Assembly: GCF_036417845.1 (NCBI RefSeq) | Contig: NC_089982.1 | Span: 61,951,684 to 62,015,683 of the forward strand | Reading direction: 5' to 3' | Origin: Apteryx mantelli | Lineage: Eukaryota > Chordata > Aves > Apterygiformes > Apterygidae | Length of the DNA stretch: 64,000 bases | Shown: one piece after another, positions 1-13,440 of the stretch | Layout: each line of letters begins with the position of its first letter | Position numbering within the stretch: the first letter of the stretch is position 1 | Made by a program: the position numbers and the translations under genes | Notes under the pieces: model-generated | The model's input: the letters and a program-made list of their open reading frames with translations, nothing else | Told to the model about the DNA's origin: nothing | Database searches by the model: none

Positions 1-2947
1 AGCCACAGTTTGGTTCATTACATTTTAGGATACAAATATAGGATTCCCTGATTCACTTGTCTGGCTCATAATAATGCAAAGTTAATTCTAATGTATTTCA
101 GTATGTTTTCTTTTTATTATATGATGATGCTCGTGGCTTTCAATGTTATCAAATCAATATTCATATTCTATCTGTTGAAAGAGATTTTGAGTATGTCCCA
201 GTCATGTCACTGAGTATTGCAAAGACTGTGTTTGTAGAAACAGTAATGTATTTAATTGAGAATTCAATAGCCTGTGAATAACAAGTTGTATTATTGCAGT
301 CCTTATACTGTCATATCTATGCTACTTATCTGGAACCTTAGACTTATTCATATAATTTCTCTTCTGAAAATGAGGGTAGCCCAGAGTCAGCAAATGTGTA
401 CAGTACCTAGCTAACCTGTGATCAGCTGCGTTCAGTATCAGCAATGACCTGTGTCTAGGTTTTGGCCTCAACACCCAGCAGCACTTGAAATTCCTCCCAT
501 GCACTTGCAGCTGTTTCCAGTGCAAAAGCTTCAGCAGAAGCCGCCCATCTCTGTGGGTCAGGCTGTGGCTGGCAGTCAGCAGTTTGGGCCTCTTTGCTTA
601 CTAACACAGACATTTCCTGTTTCTCCTAGGGGAAAGATGGTGAGCCTGAAGAAAGGCGGCCACCAATGAGGTGATGCAGAGCTAAGTCATTGCAGTCTTA
701 GCATTTAAAGGGTAAAAGGTGAAACTATCCTATGAAATAGGGACATCAATATATCAACATTTATCCTTACATTTGAAATGGAAAAATAAAAAATTTCCAA
801 AGTTTGGTGTCAATAACAAGAAAAAGAAAGACAGTATCTTAGTGAATGTGTGGTTTGGCTCTCTTGGTTCAGGCAAGAGGAAATGCAAAAGTAAATGTGT
901 AGCATAGATTTTGGAGGGAAAGGGAAATATTTACACTTCTTAGGTATAGCAATTTTGTAGTCTGTAGTAACATGGGAAATGGGGTGGCTTGTTTAAAATG
1001 CATGTTTTAAATTGATAAAGACCCTCAGCCACTAAGCAGTTGGATGGTAATCTAATAACTTTGCATGAAAGAGGGACATTGTAGGATCGGGGTGGCAACC
1101 AGGTCTCAAATAATAAAACCTCAAGATTTCTGGCCTGCAGTTGTTCTCTGGACTGTTCAGACTTTGTATCATGCACAACATTTGAAATATAGCTTGACAG
1201 CTATAATATGCATGTAAGAAACAAAAAGACAAATTTCCCCTCAATCATTATAATTCCTATATCGTTTTCCTTGCTATTCTATGAAAATAATACTTTGTCA
1301 CCCATGAGATTAGAGAGCACGGGCCAAATTCTGCTGTCTCTCATATGCATTGCTACAGCTTCAGTTTAGTTTATGGGTTGTAAATGAAAGCAAACTCTGT
1401 CCCTGTAGTGTCAGGGCTGGCATTCCAGTGAATTCAAGCTCACCTTTCCTGTATTTAGCAAGGAGAACAGGCAGAATACATCTTCTGCAGCATCAAGTAG
1501 ATGGAAGCCAAGAAAGGAGAAATTTGTTTAATCTTGGCCAAGTGGAGCATCACATATTTGATTCCGATCCTCCTCAGTTAATTCTTGACATAGCTGAACA
1601 GTTGTCTTTTCCTCTGCAGCTTAGAGGAATAATGTGGGGAAAAGGAAAGCTTGTCACAGTATTCAACATTTATCACAGACTTACATGTTTCTAAAGCATG
1701 ATGTTTCCAGAATAAAACATGAAGCCTAATTACCACTTTGAGTCTTTTGCTATGTTTCAGAAAAGAGGATAAAATCTGTAGGGCCTGAGTAATTTTAGGG
1801 AGCTTTTTATAGCACACTGATACATAAGGGGCCATTTCTCTATTGAATATGCATGTGCGCAGAACAGTGTTACACACTGGCTCTGAAGGGAGTATCAGCC
1901 TACATTCCCATTTTATCCAGGTTTGTCCTGAGGTTGAAATAAGATCCATTGCTATTTTTATTACTTCCCCGGTTTTATTTTAACTTTGCTTTTCATATTC
2001 AGTTACTTAATTACCAAGATCCAAACTCTACTTTGTAATTGTATTTGTAAAGGAGAGAAACCCAAATGAGATAGTAAGTGGAGAAGGGATGTAGCTAGTG
2101 TCATAGCCCATCCTCTCACTATGAACTCAGTAGAAACTCAGAAACTCATTAGCAGGTTTAGAGAAGTTATAGGTGGTCTGAGACAGGATGGACCTGGAGT
2201 TAAGATATTATGTGTTCTACTGTAGTTCTTTGAAAAATGTTTTTTATCAATAACTCTGACTTCATTAGCCTGACACTACTAATTCTGCATTCCTTTATCT
2301 GTATCCCAGTAAGATATCATATCAGTGACTGTGTTGTCAGTGTGCTAAAGGTGTTATTATGGCTTTACCTGTTTCTGAGATGTGTGGTGATATCTGTGTC
2401 AGCAACTGTATGATTCCCACTCTCCATGTCCCTGTGCATATGGCAGGGAAGTTATCTGAGGCTGTATCACATGCTCATGAGCGACAATCCAGGCCACCCA
2501 TATGGGAGAATGAATTGGAAAGTTCACAGGCTCCAAATTGCACAGTTTCTGCCTAACTGGCCAACTGTAGGCTTTTGTATTTTGGGAGACTTTTCCTTAA
2601 CCCCAAATTTGCATGACTACTAGTAAACTTTTCAAGAGCAATTGAGGTGCCTACCTTCAAGTTGCTTTCCAAGAAGACGTAGGATCCTTTTATGGGGCTT
2701 TTCAACATGTTAAAGTCCCACTAGATCCAAGAGGAAGTTAAATACCAAAATATAGTGAGTGCTTTCAGGGGTTCCAAACAAGTATCTGCATCTCTAGGCA
2801 CTGAACTTCCACTGAAAAGCTGGCTCTGTACATCTATCTTGCATTTATAATAGGTCTCAATATTTTAAATTTTCATATTCAAAGTTTAACACTCTGCAGA
2901 TATATTTGCTATTTCATAATTTGGATAAAAATTATTATAACCTTCAG
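1..2947. other. Probable TMEM156 intron, nothing else recognised
   Basis: AT-rich sequence with no recognisable exon. An acceptor-like tract ending at 629 is followed by a 41-base open stretch, but its phase does not fit the exon at 2948. Open frames at 1350-1694 (+) and 1578-1949 (-) overlap on opposite strands and show no family motif. Confidence 0.5.
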
Positions 2948-3054
2948 TAGTGGAGAACAACAAACAACAGACTCCACTTACTGCACAGACCACAGAGATA
3001 CTGCCTGTAATTCCTGAACAAGAGCATTGCCATGTGGGTGCATCAAGTGTATAA
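2948..3054 (+). CDS. TMEM156: TMEM156, last coding exon (partial gene)
   Basis: TMEM156 is a single-pass membrane protein of unknown function; this exon would encode its cytoplasmic C-terminus. A splice acceptor (ccttcag) ends at 2947. The exon then reads TA + GTG GAG ... to a TAA stop at 3052-3054, so it enters with two bases of a split codon. The frame contains TPLTAQTTEILPVIPEQE, which matches the pattern PL-x(1-2)-Q-x-x-E-[VI]-LP-x-IPE at the end of human TMEM156 (recalled as ...PLDQVQEVLPPIPEL). After this motif the bird protein runs about 12 residues further. Human synteny predicts TMEM156 exactly here, convergent with FAM114A1. The transmembrane exon was not found in bases 1-2947 and probably lies left of the window. 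The call rests on a short motif plus synteny. Confidence 0.68.
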
Positions 3055-3136
3055 GGTAAGCAAATATCTTACAACTTTTGGATTATTCTGTTTTGCCTTG
3101 TATTTTTTAAATTAATAGTAGGCAATATCTGCTCAA

Positions 3137-3142
3137 AATAAA
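3137..3142 (+). terminator. Poly(A) signal AATAAA, candidate for TMEM156
   Basis: AATAAA lies 82 bases after the proposed TMEM156 stop, a plausible position for a short 3' UTR. A second AATAAA at about 3403 could serve a longer form. Confidence 0.45.
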
Positions 3143-6100
3143 TGACTGAAAGAGATGACAAACTTGAAAATGTGTTTGTAAAAGCTAGACGGCAAGAAAA
3201 CAAAATCAGTTTTCCTTCTGGTACCAAGAGTGATCAATAAACTAATCTGTTAGTCTGATAAACCCCATGTGTCCCTGAAGACAGTGCAAATTCTGACACT
3301 TTTTCATGTGTCTTGGAGTTCAGTATTACACTGACATTTGTTTCTGACAAGAACAGAGGAAAAGCAATTTGCACATGATCTCTAAAAAGAATTCTGTGTT
3401 TGAAATAAATAGTTTGCTGATCAAATTCACAAAACAAACAAAAAAGAGAGTCCACCCTGTCCTTATTAAACCAATCAGGAGAGGTGGCTAGAAGTTGGTT
3501 TCAGCTTGGAACTAAAACTAGTCTCCCACTTCTAACTCTCTGCAGCCCTTGGGCTCCAGTAGTTGTTTCAGAAGGTCCAGATATAATGAAAGAAATCTGA
3601 AAAAAAACAGGTAGTAATGGATACCTCTTCTAGGCAATACCTCTTCTAAGCAATACTTTTAATGCCTAGAAATGGAACAGATGCCACTTGAATAAGTAAT
3701 AGAAGCAGACTAATATATCAATTGCATAAATGAGGTTATGCCTATTTGCACAGATTTATATTACTGCACATGGAAAATATTTTAGGTTAAAAGCTTAAGA
3801 AGATCCTTCTTTATTTACATATATTTAAATTGGATGGAGTTCTAGTGAAAACTCAATATGATGTCATGCTGTCTTTTTAATGCCTCAGAAAAAATGATGT
3901 ACTAAAGTGCTGTTTGATTTCTGTGCTTCATGTAGAACTATAAAAAATGAAGTTTTATGTTGAAATGCACAGCTGAAGAATGAATTTTGAACAGCATTGC
4001 GTGGAAAAGATGAACTACTTCCATAATAAATTAATAATACAGCTAGATTATGGTTTTGCTTCTGAGAGATACTAGCTGGGTTACAGGCTAGTGTAGTATA
4101 ATAATTAAAAATAATGACCACTTTTTAAATGGTTCCCATCCATAAATCTTATGAGGACTTATAAAGATGAAAAGGTGCCATTATTACCATTTTAAAATAA
4201 TAATAGAAATAGAGAAAGATAACATCACTTGGGAAGTCATTGACATAGTTGAGAGCAGTCTTCAGATGATCTGAGTTCAGCTCTTTGCCGTTCGGATGCC
4301 ACGAGCTTTCGCTGGGTGAACAAGCCCTTCCTCAGACCTCCGCTAGCCTTTCCTTAGGGCGGCCTCTTCCTTTGTCCAGGGACTCCTCCCAGCTACTGCA
4401 GTATTCAGGTACTTCAGACCTCTTCTTTCAGATACCTGTCAACTATCTCTTCAGGTAAACCTTTATCTTCCCATGCCCCTACCTCCCATATAACTGCCCA
4501 TTTTAATTGTTTCCTGTAGTAAAAGCCAGCATTTAGTCTCAGGTTAGAAACAGGTATTTCTGAGTTTGTAATAGCATATGTTACTGAGGGGTGCTTACTA
4601 ATCAGTGCCTTCATTATACAGCACTGCAGTTGAGCAGCAGTATCCTATGTCCTTCCAGGATATTGGGTTCAGCAGAGAGAATTTTTTAGATGCTGGAAAC
4701 AGAATGTCATGGTCCATTCCCATCCAAACTTAACTTTTGTCATCCTGGAGTAACCACTGGGCTTGACCTGCCAGCACTCCTGTTGCTTTGATTATGTTAG
4801 GTGTTATGTCTTAAAGAATAGAAAGAGAAGATGAAACAGCTTGGCAGACCTTTGATTGGGAATAAATTCAGCTAATAAAAAATTCATCAACTTCTGTACC
4901 CGTACCTTTGCCAAAGGAGAACGTTTTCATCATGGGTCACTTAATCTCTCTGTGTATTTTCAGAGTATCTATTATCATAGCATTTGAATGCTGAAATTAA
5001 GGATCCTTCTCTCTTTCTGCCATCTTTTGTTAAATGATCGCATTAGCAACTGTCCTGGAAAAATGCATGAATCAAGTCTCTCAAGTGCTTTAAGATAGTT
5101 CTCTGCTTACGTGTGACAGCTGTAAAGGTATTTCCTTAGTGCTGTCAAAAGGTGCAAGTTATGAGGCTCCTGTTTATTTGGTTAGAAAGCATGAACATTT
5201 CATTCAGGAAGGCAAATATTTGCTTTAGGACCAGTGCTGTTCAGGGGACAGCATGTTAGAATAAGGCTCTGGGGAACTAGCTTATTTTTTTTGTCTCTAC
5301 CAATGGCTCTTCATTACCTCAGTCAGCTTTATCCCCAGCTAAAATAGAGATTGTGTAGTACTTTTAATTTGTAAAGCACTACTTGCATCAGCTATTATTT
5401 TTAGATGTTCTAAAATGCCTCTTCTGTGATAAATGAAAAGAGAGAAACAAGAAGCTGGACTGATAACAAGAAATCTGGGAGAACATCAGATCTTAGAGCA
5501 GATCAGAAGGATAAATACTGAATTTATATATCAAAGTTAGACTACTAGCTTCCTTTACTTAAAAAAATGCAGCACGTGAAACCATAAGACAACTAATGTT
5601 TCTGAATGCACTTGATTCAATAGCAGTTCCCTAAAACAGTGGAAGAATTACTGGAGTAAGAAATAAAAGGGAACAAGTAAGAGTCAAATCACCATGCCCA
5701 TTAAAAACTCCCTACATATGGTGAACTGTCTATCTGAAGGCACTAGAGCATTCAGCAAGACGATTTTGCTGATGGTTAGCCCTGATATCATTGTTCTGTA
5801 GGGAAGATTTCAGCTAAACTTGTCTTTTGAGGCTTAAGAAAACATGTCCCAAGGAATGACTTTTCTCCAGCTTGGTCTCTGTCCTGCCCTTATGGTGGAC
5901 CATCTTTTCCCTGGCAGCCTGGGCTGTGTGAAATCCAGGCAGACTGGCTATGCAGACGATCTCTTCCATACCAAAGAGGCACTCTAATCTTACAGTGATC
6001 AGAGCAGAATAATAATCACGTGTATAGCATGAAGAGTAATTGGGAGCCCTCTCTTACAGTATTTCTGTCCTCTGCCCATTTAAGAGGAAGCAGCATTATA

Positions 6101-9100
6101 TTCTCACAGTCAAAAGGAGCATTAAGAAATTTCAGAACTTCAGAGATGACTAAGGACATAACAACATTTTACCTTATTTGGGGCAACTGATGACAGATAC
6201 AGAACTGATTGTTCCAGGAAGAAAGAAAGAAAACTCGATGTCTTATGGCCAACTGTTGTAGAGATTTTTTTTGTAAAAAATGTCCAATGTCATGCTCTTA
6301 GCTGTTGTTATGTCATGTCTTAGCTGTTATTCACACAAATCGGTCAATATTACCCCAAATACTTTATTTACTACAACATTCTCTTTGGCAGTCAATGCCC
6401 CAAGGACAAGATGAAATAATATTAGTGTCCTGCCTCCCATTAATTCTCTTAATGAAACAGGTTGAAGTGTCAAAGGCTGCATAAAGGCTAATGAAAGTTC
6501 CATATCAGCAAGTGCCAATGATTTTTAGTAAGCTTCCTTTGGCCATCAGCACTTCATCTCTCTTTGTAAAAAGCTTTGAGATTCTTGAATATGTAAGGTG
6601 CTTCATGTCTCTATGTTATTTCCTGAGTGACAGTGTAGCTTTACAGTTAAATGTACAAGACAGTCTCCCAATGAATGCGTAATTTAAGAACTAATCTTAC
6701 CTTCCAGTGAGATGGATTATAAGACAAAAGCATGAGGTAAATAAAGAACTGAGAGGGAGGATGCACGGGGAGAGAATGTGTATGGCTAAAAAGATGAAAA
6801 CTTCTTTCACAGACACTGTAAAATAAGAGAAGTTGATTTTTCCCTTTCCTCTCTTACAGTCTAAAAGCACGTGGGCACAAACCCTCCCACGTGAGGTGGC
6901 ACAGAGATCAGTAAGTAACAAGTGTATGAGAGTCTGATTCCTATCCAGCTGCATTCAGAGTATTATCACTACTGTCATTTTTTAAGGACACCCTTCCCTA
7001 GAAATTTACTGTACAGAGCATGATCTAAGACCAGGAAAATTCAGTGCTAGTCCATCTAGGGTATTACACAGGCTTTGGCCCAGACCCCTCCTTCTTTCTG
7101 AAAGAGGTCTTTCAACACCACGATTACAAAACTTATTAGCACAAACAGAAAAAGCAACTAAAAAATATTTTTTGTTTGCTTTTCCCTTTGTGATTGCAGC
7201 TTTACAAAAATATTTTCACATTTAAAAGAATGCCTCTTTCATGTGTCTCTTTGAGCAAGACACCCACACAAACAACATAAGATACAAATTATTCAGGGGA
7301 AACAGTGAAACTTGCAGTTCAAAACATTCTGGCAAAGGCACATACCAAATGTACTCAGGAACGAGAGGAAGATTACAGTTAAGCTTTGTTTTTAGAAATC
7401 ATACATGTATTTGTAAAGAACAGTAAGTGTAATTTTAAATTGATGAGATACCTTTAATTATCCTTTTGACACTCTCTCTGAAAAGCATCATTTCAGTGCT
7501 CAGAAGTGATAGGTGTGCTGTGGTTAATGTCATGATTAGACTGAGTGTGATGTGGCTGAAGGCAGCAGTTTGTACAAGCACCGACATATTGGATTTGCCA
7601 GGTAGCCATTTTTGCAAGATGTCATTTGTTATGCTTTCATGAATCCCTATAGATAACTCTATGAATGAAGATTTAGATCCACATGCAGCTTTAAATGTTG
7701 TAAGGAGTGCATGCAGTCACTGAATTACATATTTAATTTTTAAATATCATGCAAGATAATTTCTCTACTATTTCTGCTTCCAGAATAGATTCAGGTCTTA
7801 TTCACACATTAAAACTAAAACTCCTCTTAGTACCAGACAGCTCACAGAATCAGACTGCTGAGTACATTCCTGGGTTCTTGGCACAATTATTGGGCCCTGC
7901 TTAAAATGCATACCAGGATGTGTTTCTCTCCAAAACAGAGACACAGAGGTTTTTGAAGGGAAGCACTCATGTTTGCTTGCAGAACAGGACTGTAATGAGC
8001 ACTGTGTAGACTGTTTAAAACTTCTATTCCATTAGCTGGCATCAATTTTTGATACATTATATCCTGCCTACATTTGTCATTTTCTAGCTCACTTCAGCAG
8101 CTGCTGCCTCCAGTATGAGTTCACAGGCAAAGAAACACTTCTCATCCCTGCTCTTATGATGTAAAGGGAAAGGGAGACAGATGTTGTTACTGGGCCCCCA
8201 ATTACATGAACTACCAGAATAGGTAGCAAGCTACATTTGCTTTGTCACTCAGTGTGAGAACAGGAAGTGCAGAAATCTTGCACTTCTCCCTCATACATTG
8301 TATAGTTCCCTAAAAACTAACGAGCCTGATTTGGAGCTGGGCATTTTCATATTTCAAGGTTGCTCATCACGTGCAACTTCAGCAGCTGCAGTCCAGCTTT
8401 CCAAAGCCTCATTGATGGTTACTGATGAGTATTTTTCATTTTAGAAAGTGAAAAAAGCTGCACTTATTGCCAAATTTGTCCCACCAAATACCAGCATACT
8501 ACAGGAAGTGAGGGCGGGCACACGTTTGCAAATTCTTCCTTCCAGCTGGTGGCTCAGATTCTTCTAAAGTGATTTTATTCTCATTAGGATACTTTAGCTT
8601 ATTTTGGCTAGGCTGCAGTAGGACCCTTTTAATACTCAAAATTTACTTCTGAACACTCTGCTGCAGAGGGAGGAGTTCATAAAGACATGGCCCAGGAGCT
8701 GACGCAGAGTGAGAAGTTGTGGAATGGAGGCAGATATCACACACGACTTTTCTCCCTCCTCTAGCTACCAGAAGGGGGAAGAGAGCTTGAAGCCTGCTCA
8801 GTTATTTGAAGGAAAGAGAACAATCACCCCCAACTTCAAAAGAGCGTTCCAGACCGAACTCTGCATAGATGGAGATAATCTGTGGAAACCAAATTTGATG
8901 CACCTGGGGATTGCTTTCTAGGCCAGCTTCTGGCTCTGCCCTCTGGTTGTTTAGATAATCTTAAATTGCTGAGCTTCCCTCAGCAGTGAATAAGGATGAG
9001 TGCTTCTCACTCAGGTTTTTGCATTATACTCTGTGGAGCAGGTACTTAAAATGTCATCTTATAGGCAGATACCTTATTTGGGTCTTTTGCTCCAATCTAA

Positions 9101-11344
9101 TGTATGATGTCCTCTATTTTGCTTGTCTCTTAGTTACAATCTTTTTTTCATTTGTAATAAAGAGGAAAATTCATTACTGTGAAGTTAAAAGAAATCTAAA
9201 GTTGTGGAGTACATTACAATGACATTAAATCGAAAGTAAATTAGAAAAGACTGCTTTTTTTAACCTCATCTTTTTGTGCAATAATACTATTTTCTTTTGT
9301 TTCAGATGTCACTGTATGAAATATGATCAATATTGCATGAAAGAAGAAACATAATACACCACAGAAGAAAGCATCTTCATTTCCAGTACAGTTGGGGAGC
9401 TATGTTATTCATCTTCTCACGAGAATGCCAACTCTGTATTTTAGAAGCTACATTTAAGAAGCTACTTTATGCATCTGAACTATTTGTTATTAAGAAAATA
9501 TGAATGATGGACAAACTGATGTTTTGCTGTACAATCAACTTCAGCAAGAGATTATAGGTTTCACATCTATTTTCAATTATTTCCAGATTTATACTTAATC
9601 ATAAGGTTGCAAGATAATCCTTCCAATAATTTCTTTTTCTAGCTGAGAAGAAATTCATTTTGTGTTCTCCATAGGATAAAAAGACTGTATAAAGATAAAA
9701 ATGAACCTATATGTTCATGGAACGAGCACAGCTTTCAGCTTATTTATTGCTCTAAGTGACTAAGATGCTTAAAAGTTATAATTTCTGGGTATTGAGGAAG
9801 GTGGCTGAAGCATCATAGAAAGAGACAATTCTGCAGTACATTTTCAATTCTGCAGTGAACAAAGAAGACATTCATAAATTCTGCAGCATCTTAGTGGGTA
9901 AAGAAAAAAATGTGGAAAAATAGGACATTTGGCTTCAAACCAGAAAATCATTATTATTATATTTTTATAACTCACTAAGACACCAAATGGACTTTGTACT
10001 CTTTGATAAATTGCATTCCTATCTTTTGTATTAGTTTAGGTCGTTAGTATTCAGACTCATTATCTCCTGGAACTTTTCCTTACTTTCCATTTATTACTGC
10101 TCCACTGAGTGTAATGGAGCTGTTTGGGCTGAGCAGGGTTCCAAACTCATTCTGTGCTAACACATTATTTGTGGGTACAATTTAACCATAAATTACTAGC
10201 AAGAGACAGAAATTGCAGAGCCAGGACTTCAGACTCCCTTGTGCTAAATCCATCAGGATGAACAGATTGTAAACTGCCCATTGCAAATATGATATACAGC
10301 AATTTAGCATCATGTTAATACTTCATAACTTTCATCCCTTACATTTATATAGCTTTTCCCCCTGAAGCTTTCTGAAATTGCTTCTCCAGCCATTATACTG
10401 CACAAAGCAGTTCAGAGTTAATAGAAATAGTTGTGAACATTAGATTCTGAATGATTTGAGCCCATATGAAGTTTTTTTTATATTTAGCTGGATAAGTCTG
10501 AATCATTTGTTTCTGTTGTTTGTTACCATCTTACAAAAGAATCCATGAAAAATACTGACTTCCTTGATTTGGGGGCTTTTGAGGCTTTATTGCTCATCTG
10601 TGGTACTAACTTAAAGCTTCTTGGAAATGTATTTTTTAATACAGTATGGAATATAAACGTCTCACAATTTTTTTGGTTTTCTTTATTGTAGAACAGCAGA
10701 ACTTACAAATGGAAGAAGAGACATATCTATTTCAAATCACTGCAGAACTGCTAAGGCTGTTTTAGTCAGTGTTTAAATGATTCAAATGATGGCACTATCT
10801 ATCACTGTTCCCTTTCAGTAATCCGGAGATCTTGTTGATAGGGACAGCCCTGCTCTTTGTGACCCCAATTTAATTTCATTCCCCTGAAATTTAATTTTAT
10901 TATTCTTGCTGCCTATAACCTCCCTCTTTCTTTTCCTTGGATGGCCAAACTGTGAGTTATTATTTTATTACTTCCCCTTAAAGCCATCCATCACATTTGT
11001 TGTTCTCTCCCAATTTTTCTTAATATTGTCTCTTTCTGGTTTTGAAATACCCGTATCTGAGAACATCTATATAAGAATGCTGTCATTTGACAAGTTGTGA
11101 GAATGACTTTACCACTGTTACCCCACAGCTTTCTAAGTGGTTGGTTTTACTACCTTGGAAGTTTGTATCTTCCAAGTTACCTTTACAAAACACCATGAAC
11201 AAGTGAAATCAAGAGGTTCTTACAACCTTTCAGTCTCCCTTGAGTAGAGCTTACCTTGTCTCCTAAGTATGATCCAAACTATAGAAAAGGAAATAATGCG
11301 ATAATGCAGAGACATTGATAAAAATGATCAGAAAAATATGTCAT
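3143..11344. other. Intergenic region, no gene recognised
   Basis: AT-rich sequence between the convergent TMEM156 and FAM114A1 genes. Only short chance open frames are visible. There is a small 16-base tandem duplication near 3617-3652 (atacctcttctaggca-like unit). Confidence 0.6.
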
Positions 11345-11711
11345 AAGATAATTGAGGTTAAGAGACCTCAGGAGGTCTCTAGTCCAACTTCCTGCTCAAA
11401 GCGGTGCCAGCTGTGAGATCAGATCAGGTTTCTCAGGGCTTGATTCAGTTTGGTCTTGAAAACCTCCAAAACTGCTCAACCTCTCTGGGACTGCTTGACT
11501 AACCTCAAAAAGTTTTTCCTTATCCAGTCTGAACCTCTCTTGTTCCAACTTTTGCCTATTGTTTCCTATCTTGCCACCATGTACCACTGTGAGGGGCCTG
11601 GCCCCATTGTCTTGGTGACCTCCCTGTAGGTGCTGGAGGCTGCTGTTAGGTCCCCTGAAGCTCTCTCTTCTCCAGGCTGAACAAGGCCAGCTCCCTCAGC
11701 CTTTCCTCACA
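11345..11711 (-). mobile_element. CR1 LINE, 3' fragment (old, 5'-truncated)
   Basis: Read on the minus strand this is the 3' non-coding end of a CR1 element: the segments reading ctagtccaacttcctgctca, ttgcctattgtttcctatct and ggctgaacaaggccagctcc on the plus strand are typical of the family. The terminal repeats have eroded near 11345. The copy stops abruptly at 11711, where a second CR1 in the same orientation begins. CR1 is the main avian LINE and is usually 5'-truncated like this. Confidence 0.9.
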
Positions 11712-11721
11712 GGACAAGTGC

Positions 11722-12450
11722 TCACAGAATTAGAATCACAGAATCACAGAAGGCTTGAGGATGGAAGGGACCTTGGGAGATCATCTAATCCAACCCCCCT
11801 GATCAAGCAGGGTCACCTAGAATACGTTTCCAAGGATTGTGTCCAGATGGCTTTTGAATATGTCCAAGGAAGGAGACTCCACAACATTTCTGGGTAACCT
11901 GTGCCAGTGCTCTGTTACCCTCACAGTAAACAAGTTTTTTCTCATGTTCAGATGGAACTTCTTGAGTTTCAGTTTGTGCCCGTTGCCTCTCATCCTATCG
12001 CTGGGCACCACTGAAAACAGTCTGGCCCCATCCTCTCTACACCCTCCCTTCAGATACTTATACGCATTGATGAGATCCCCTCTCTTCTCCTGGCTGAACA
12101 GTCCCAGCTCTTGCAGCCTTTTCTCATATTCAGTTCTTTCAATTCTTTCAGCTCCAGCCTTGACCAGCTTGGGGGCCCTCCGCTGAACTCACTCCAGTTT
12201 ATCAATGTCTTTCCTGTATTGGAGCACCCCAGACTGGACACAGTACAGTTGATGTGGCCTCATGAGTGCCAACAGGGATAATCACTCCCCTCGACCTCCT
12301 GGCTGTGCTCCTGTTAGCACAGCCCAGGAGGCTCTCGGCCTTCCTTGCTGCCAGGGCACACTGCTGACTCATGCCCAGCCTGCTGTCCACCAGGACCTCC
12401 GGGGCCTCCTCAGCAGAGCTGCTCCCCAGCCAGTCTGTCTGTCTGTCTGA
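11722..12450 (-). mobile_element. CR1 LINE, 3' fragment with tail repeats and end of ORF2
   Basis: The minus-strand 3' end is marked by plus-strand aatcacagaatcacagaa near 11733, the reverse complement of the CR1 tail repeat. Going up, the copy holds the conserved 3' region (caacccccctgatcaagcag; gcccgttgcctctcatccta) and then the last part of ORF2. The minus-strand frame around 12260-12400 reads SSAEEAPEVLVDSRLGMSQQ and CALAARKAESLLG, close to the usual CR1 ORF2 C-terminal sequence (recalled as SSAEKDLGVLVDDKLTMSQQ and CALVAKKANGILG). It ends near a short CTGT repeat at 12431-12449. Confidence 0.92.
12431..12449. repeat. Short (CTGT)n microsatellite
   Basis: About four CTGT units at the 5' limit of the CR1 copy. 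Confidence 0.7.
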
Positions 12451-13288
12451 AGGGTGAGACAATTCTTTCAGCTCACTCAGGAAGAAGCACAAATCAGGGA
12501 TGTGTGTATGTAACTTCTCTCTCCGCTGGTAAGGTCCTGCTGCTAACTCTCCCTTTTATGAGAGTCTGTCTTCTCTTTACTCTTTTTACTTCTGTATTTC
12601 AAAAGAAAAGCCATTCTGGGACATGGAAGTGTTTCGGGACCAGTATTTTTGCCATGGAGGTGCCTCTCTGTATGGCTCAGAAATAGCCAGAACTAGCTGT
12701 GAATGTTACCAATCCGGTCTGGGGCCGTGAGGGAGGTTCTGCCTGTTCCAGACCACAACTGGTGATGGAGCCGTCATGAATAAGGTCTGAGCTGGGTCAC
12801 TGTGCAGGGGCAGGAGTGAGATGCTCCCCTGAAGGAAACACTCCTTTGGCCGACTGCTTACTTGCACTGAGGGAGGAAGGAGGATGCTAAAAAGCAACGA
12901 GCCTGTCAGTTTAGCTTCTTCCCACTCTCTCCTGAGATCCTCTTGGTTGGTTTCTCTCCTTGCATGTCCTCTTTAATCCTTTGTCTTCATCTCTAGCTTT
13001 TTAAAACTGAACATGTGCAGAGGGAAAGTGGGTCCTGGTGCAGCCTCTAAAGCACAGGAAGGCAGACAGGAGGGAAGACCCTCAGAAACTGCGGGGGAGA
13101 AGCAGAGGTGAAGCTGGAGTGGCATGGGGTGAACAAAACTGATGGGGAAGGCAGAACTGATGGTGTACAGGAATGTGCAAAATGGACATGGGGACAGAAC
13201 TAATGAGGGCACTAGAGGAAAGACACAGACTGCTTTAAATATCGGCATCTTATAAGCTACTGAGACAGCGTCTGAGATGAGCAAGGGC
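12451..13288. other. Intergenic, nothing recognised
   Basis: Slightly more GC-rich than its surroundings. Several overlapping short frames on both strands (for example 12973-13284 minus) show no domain or splice structure. Confidence 0.55.
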
Positions 13289-13440
13289 AGGAATCACAGA
13301 ATCACAGAATGGCTGAGGCTGGAAGACACCTCCAGAGATCGTCTAAGTCCAACCCCCCTGCTCAAGCAGGGTCACCTAGAGCACATTGCACAGGATCGCG
13401 TCCAGGCAGATTTTGAGTATCTCCAGAGAAGGAGACTCAA
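13289..13440 (-). mobile_element. CR1 LINE, short 3' fragment
   Basis: Plus-strand aatcacagaatcacagaatg is the reverse complement of the CR1 tail. It is followed by the conserved caacccccctgctcaagcag and agagcacattgcacaggatc segments and tatctccagagaaggagact. The element points to the minus strand and keeps only about 150 bases of its 3' end. Confidence 0.93.

Noticed and set aside
532-538. TLR residues 532-538 (given here in protein coordinates): Asn in the BB loop instead of the Asp usual in many TLRs.
   Set aside because: Human TLR1 also has RNFVPGK here, so it is normal for the family.
630-670. Acceptor-like tract (tttcctgtttctcctag) followed by a 41-base open stretch ending at gtgatg, as a TMEM156 exon.
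   Set aside because: Only one frame is open and its phase does not join to the exon at 2948 in the reading frame that carries the TMEM156 motif. The donor is weak and there is no similarity to the human protein.
8986-9222. Open frame with a hydrophobic stretch (YFACLLVTIFFSFVIKRK), considered as the TMEM156 transmembrane exon.
   Set aside because: It lies downstream of the proposed last exon of TMEM156 and has no convincing splice sites or similarity. Hydrophobic frames are common in T-rich DNA.
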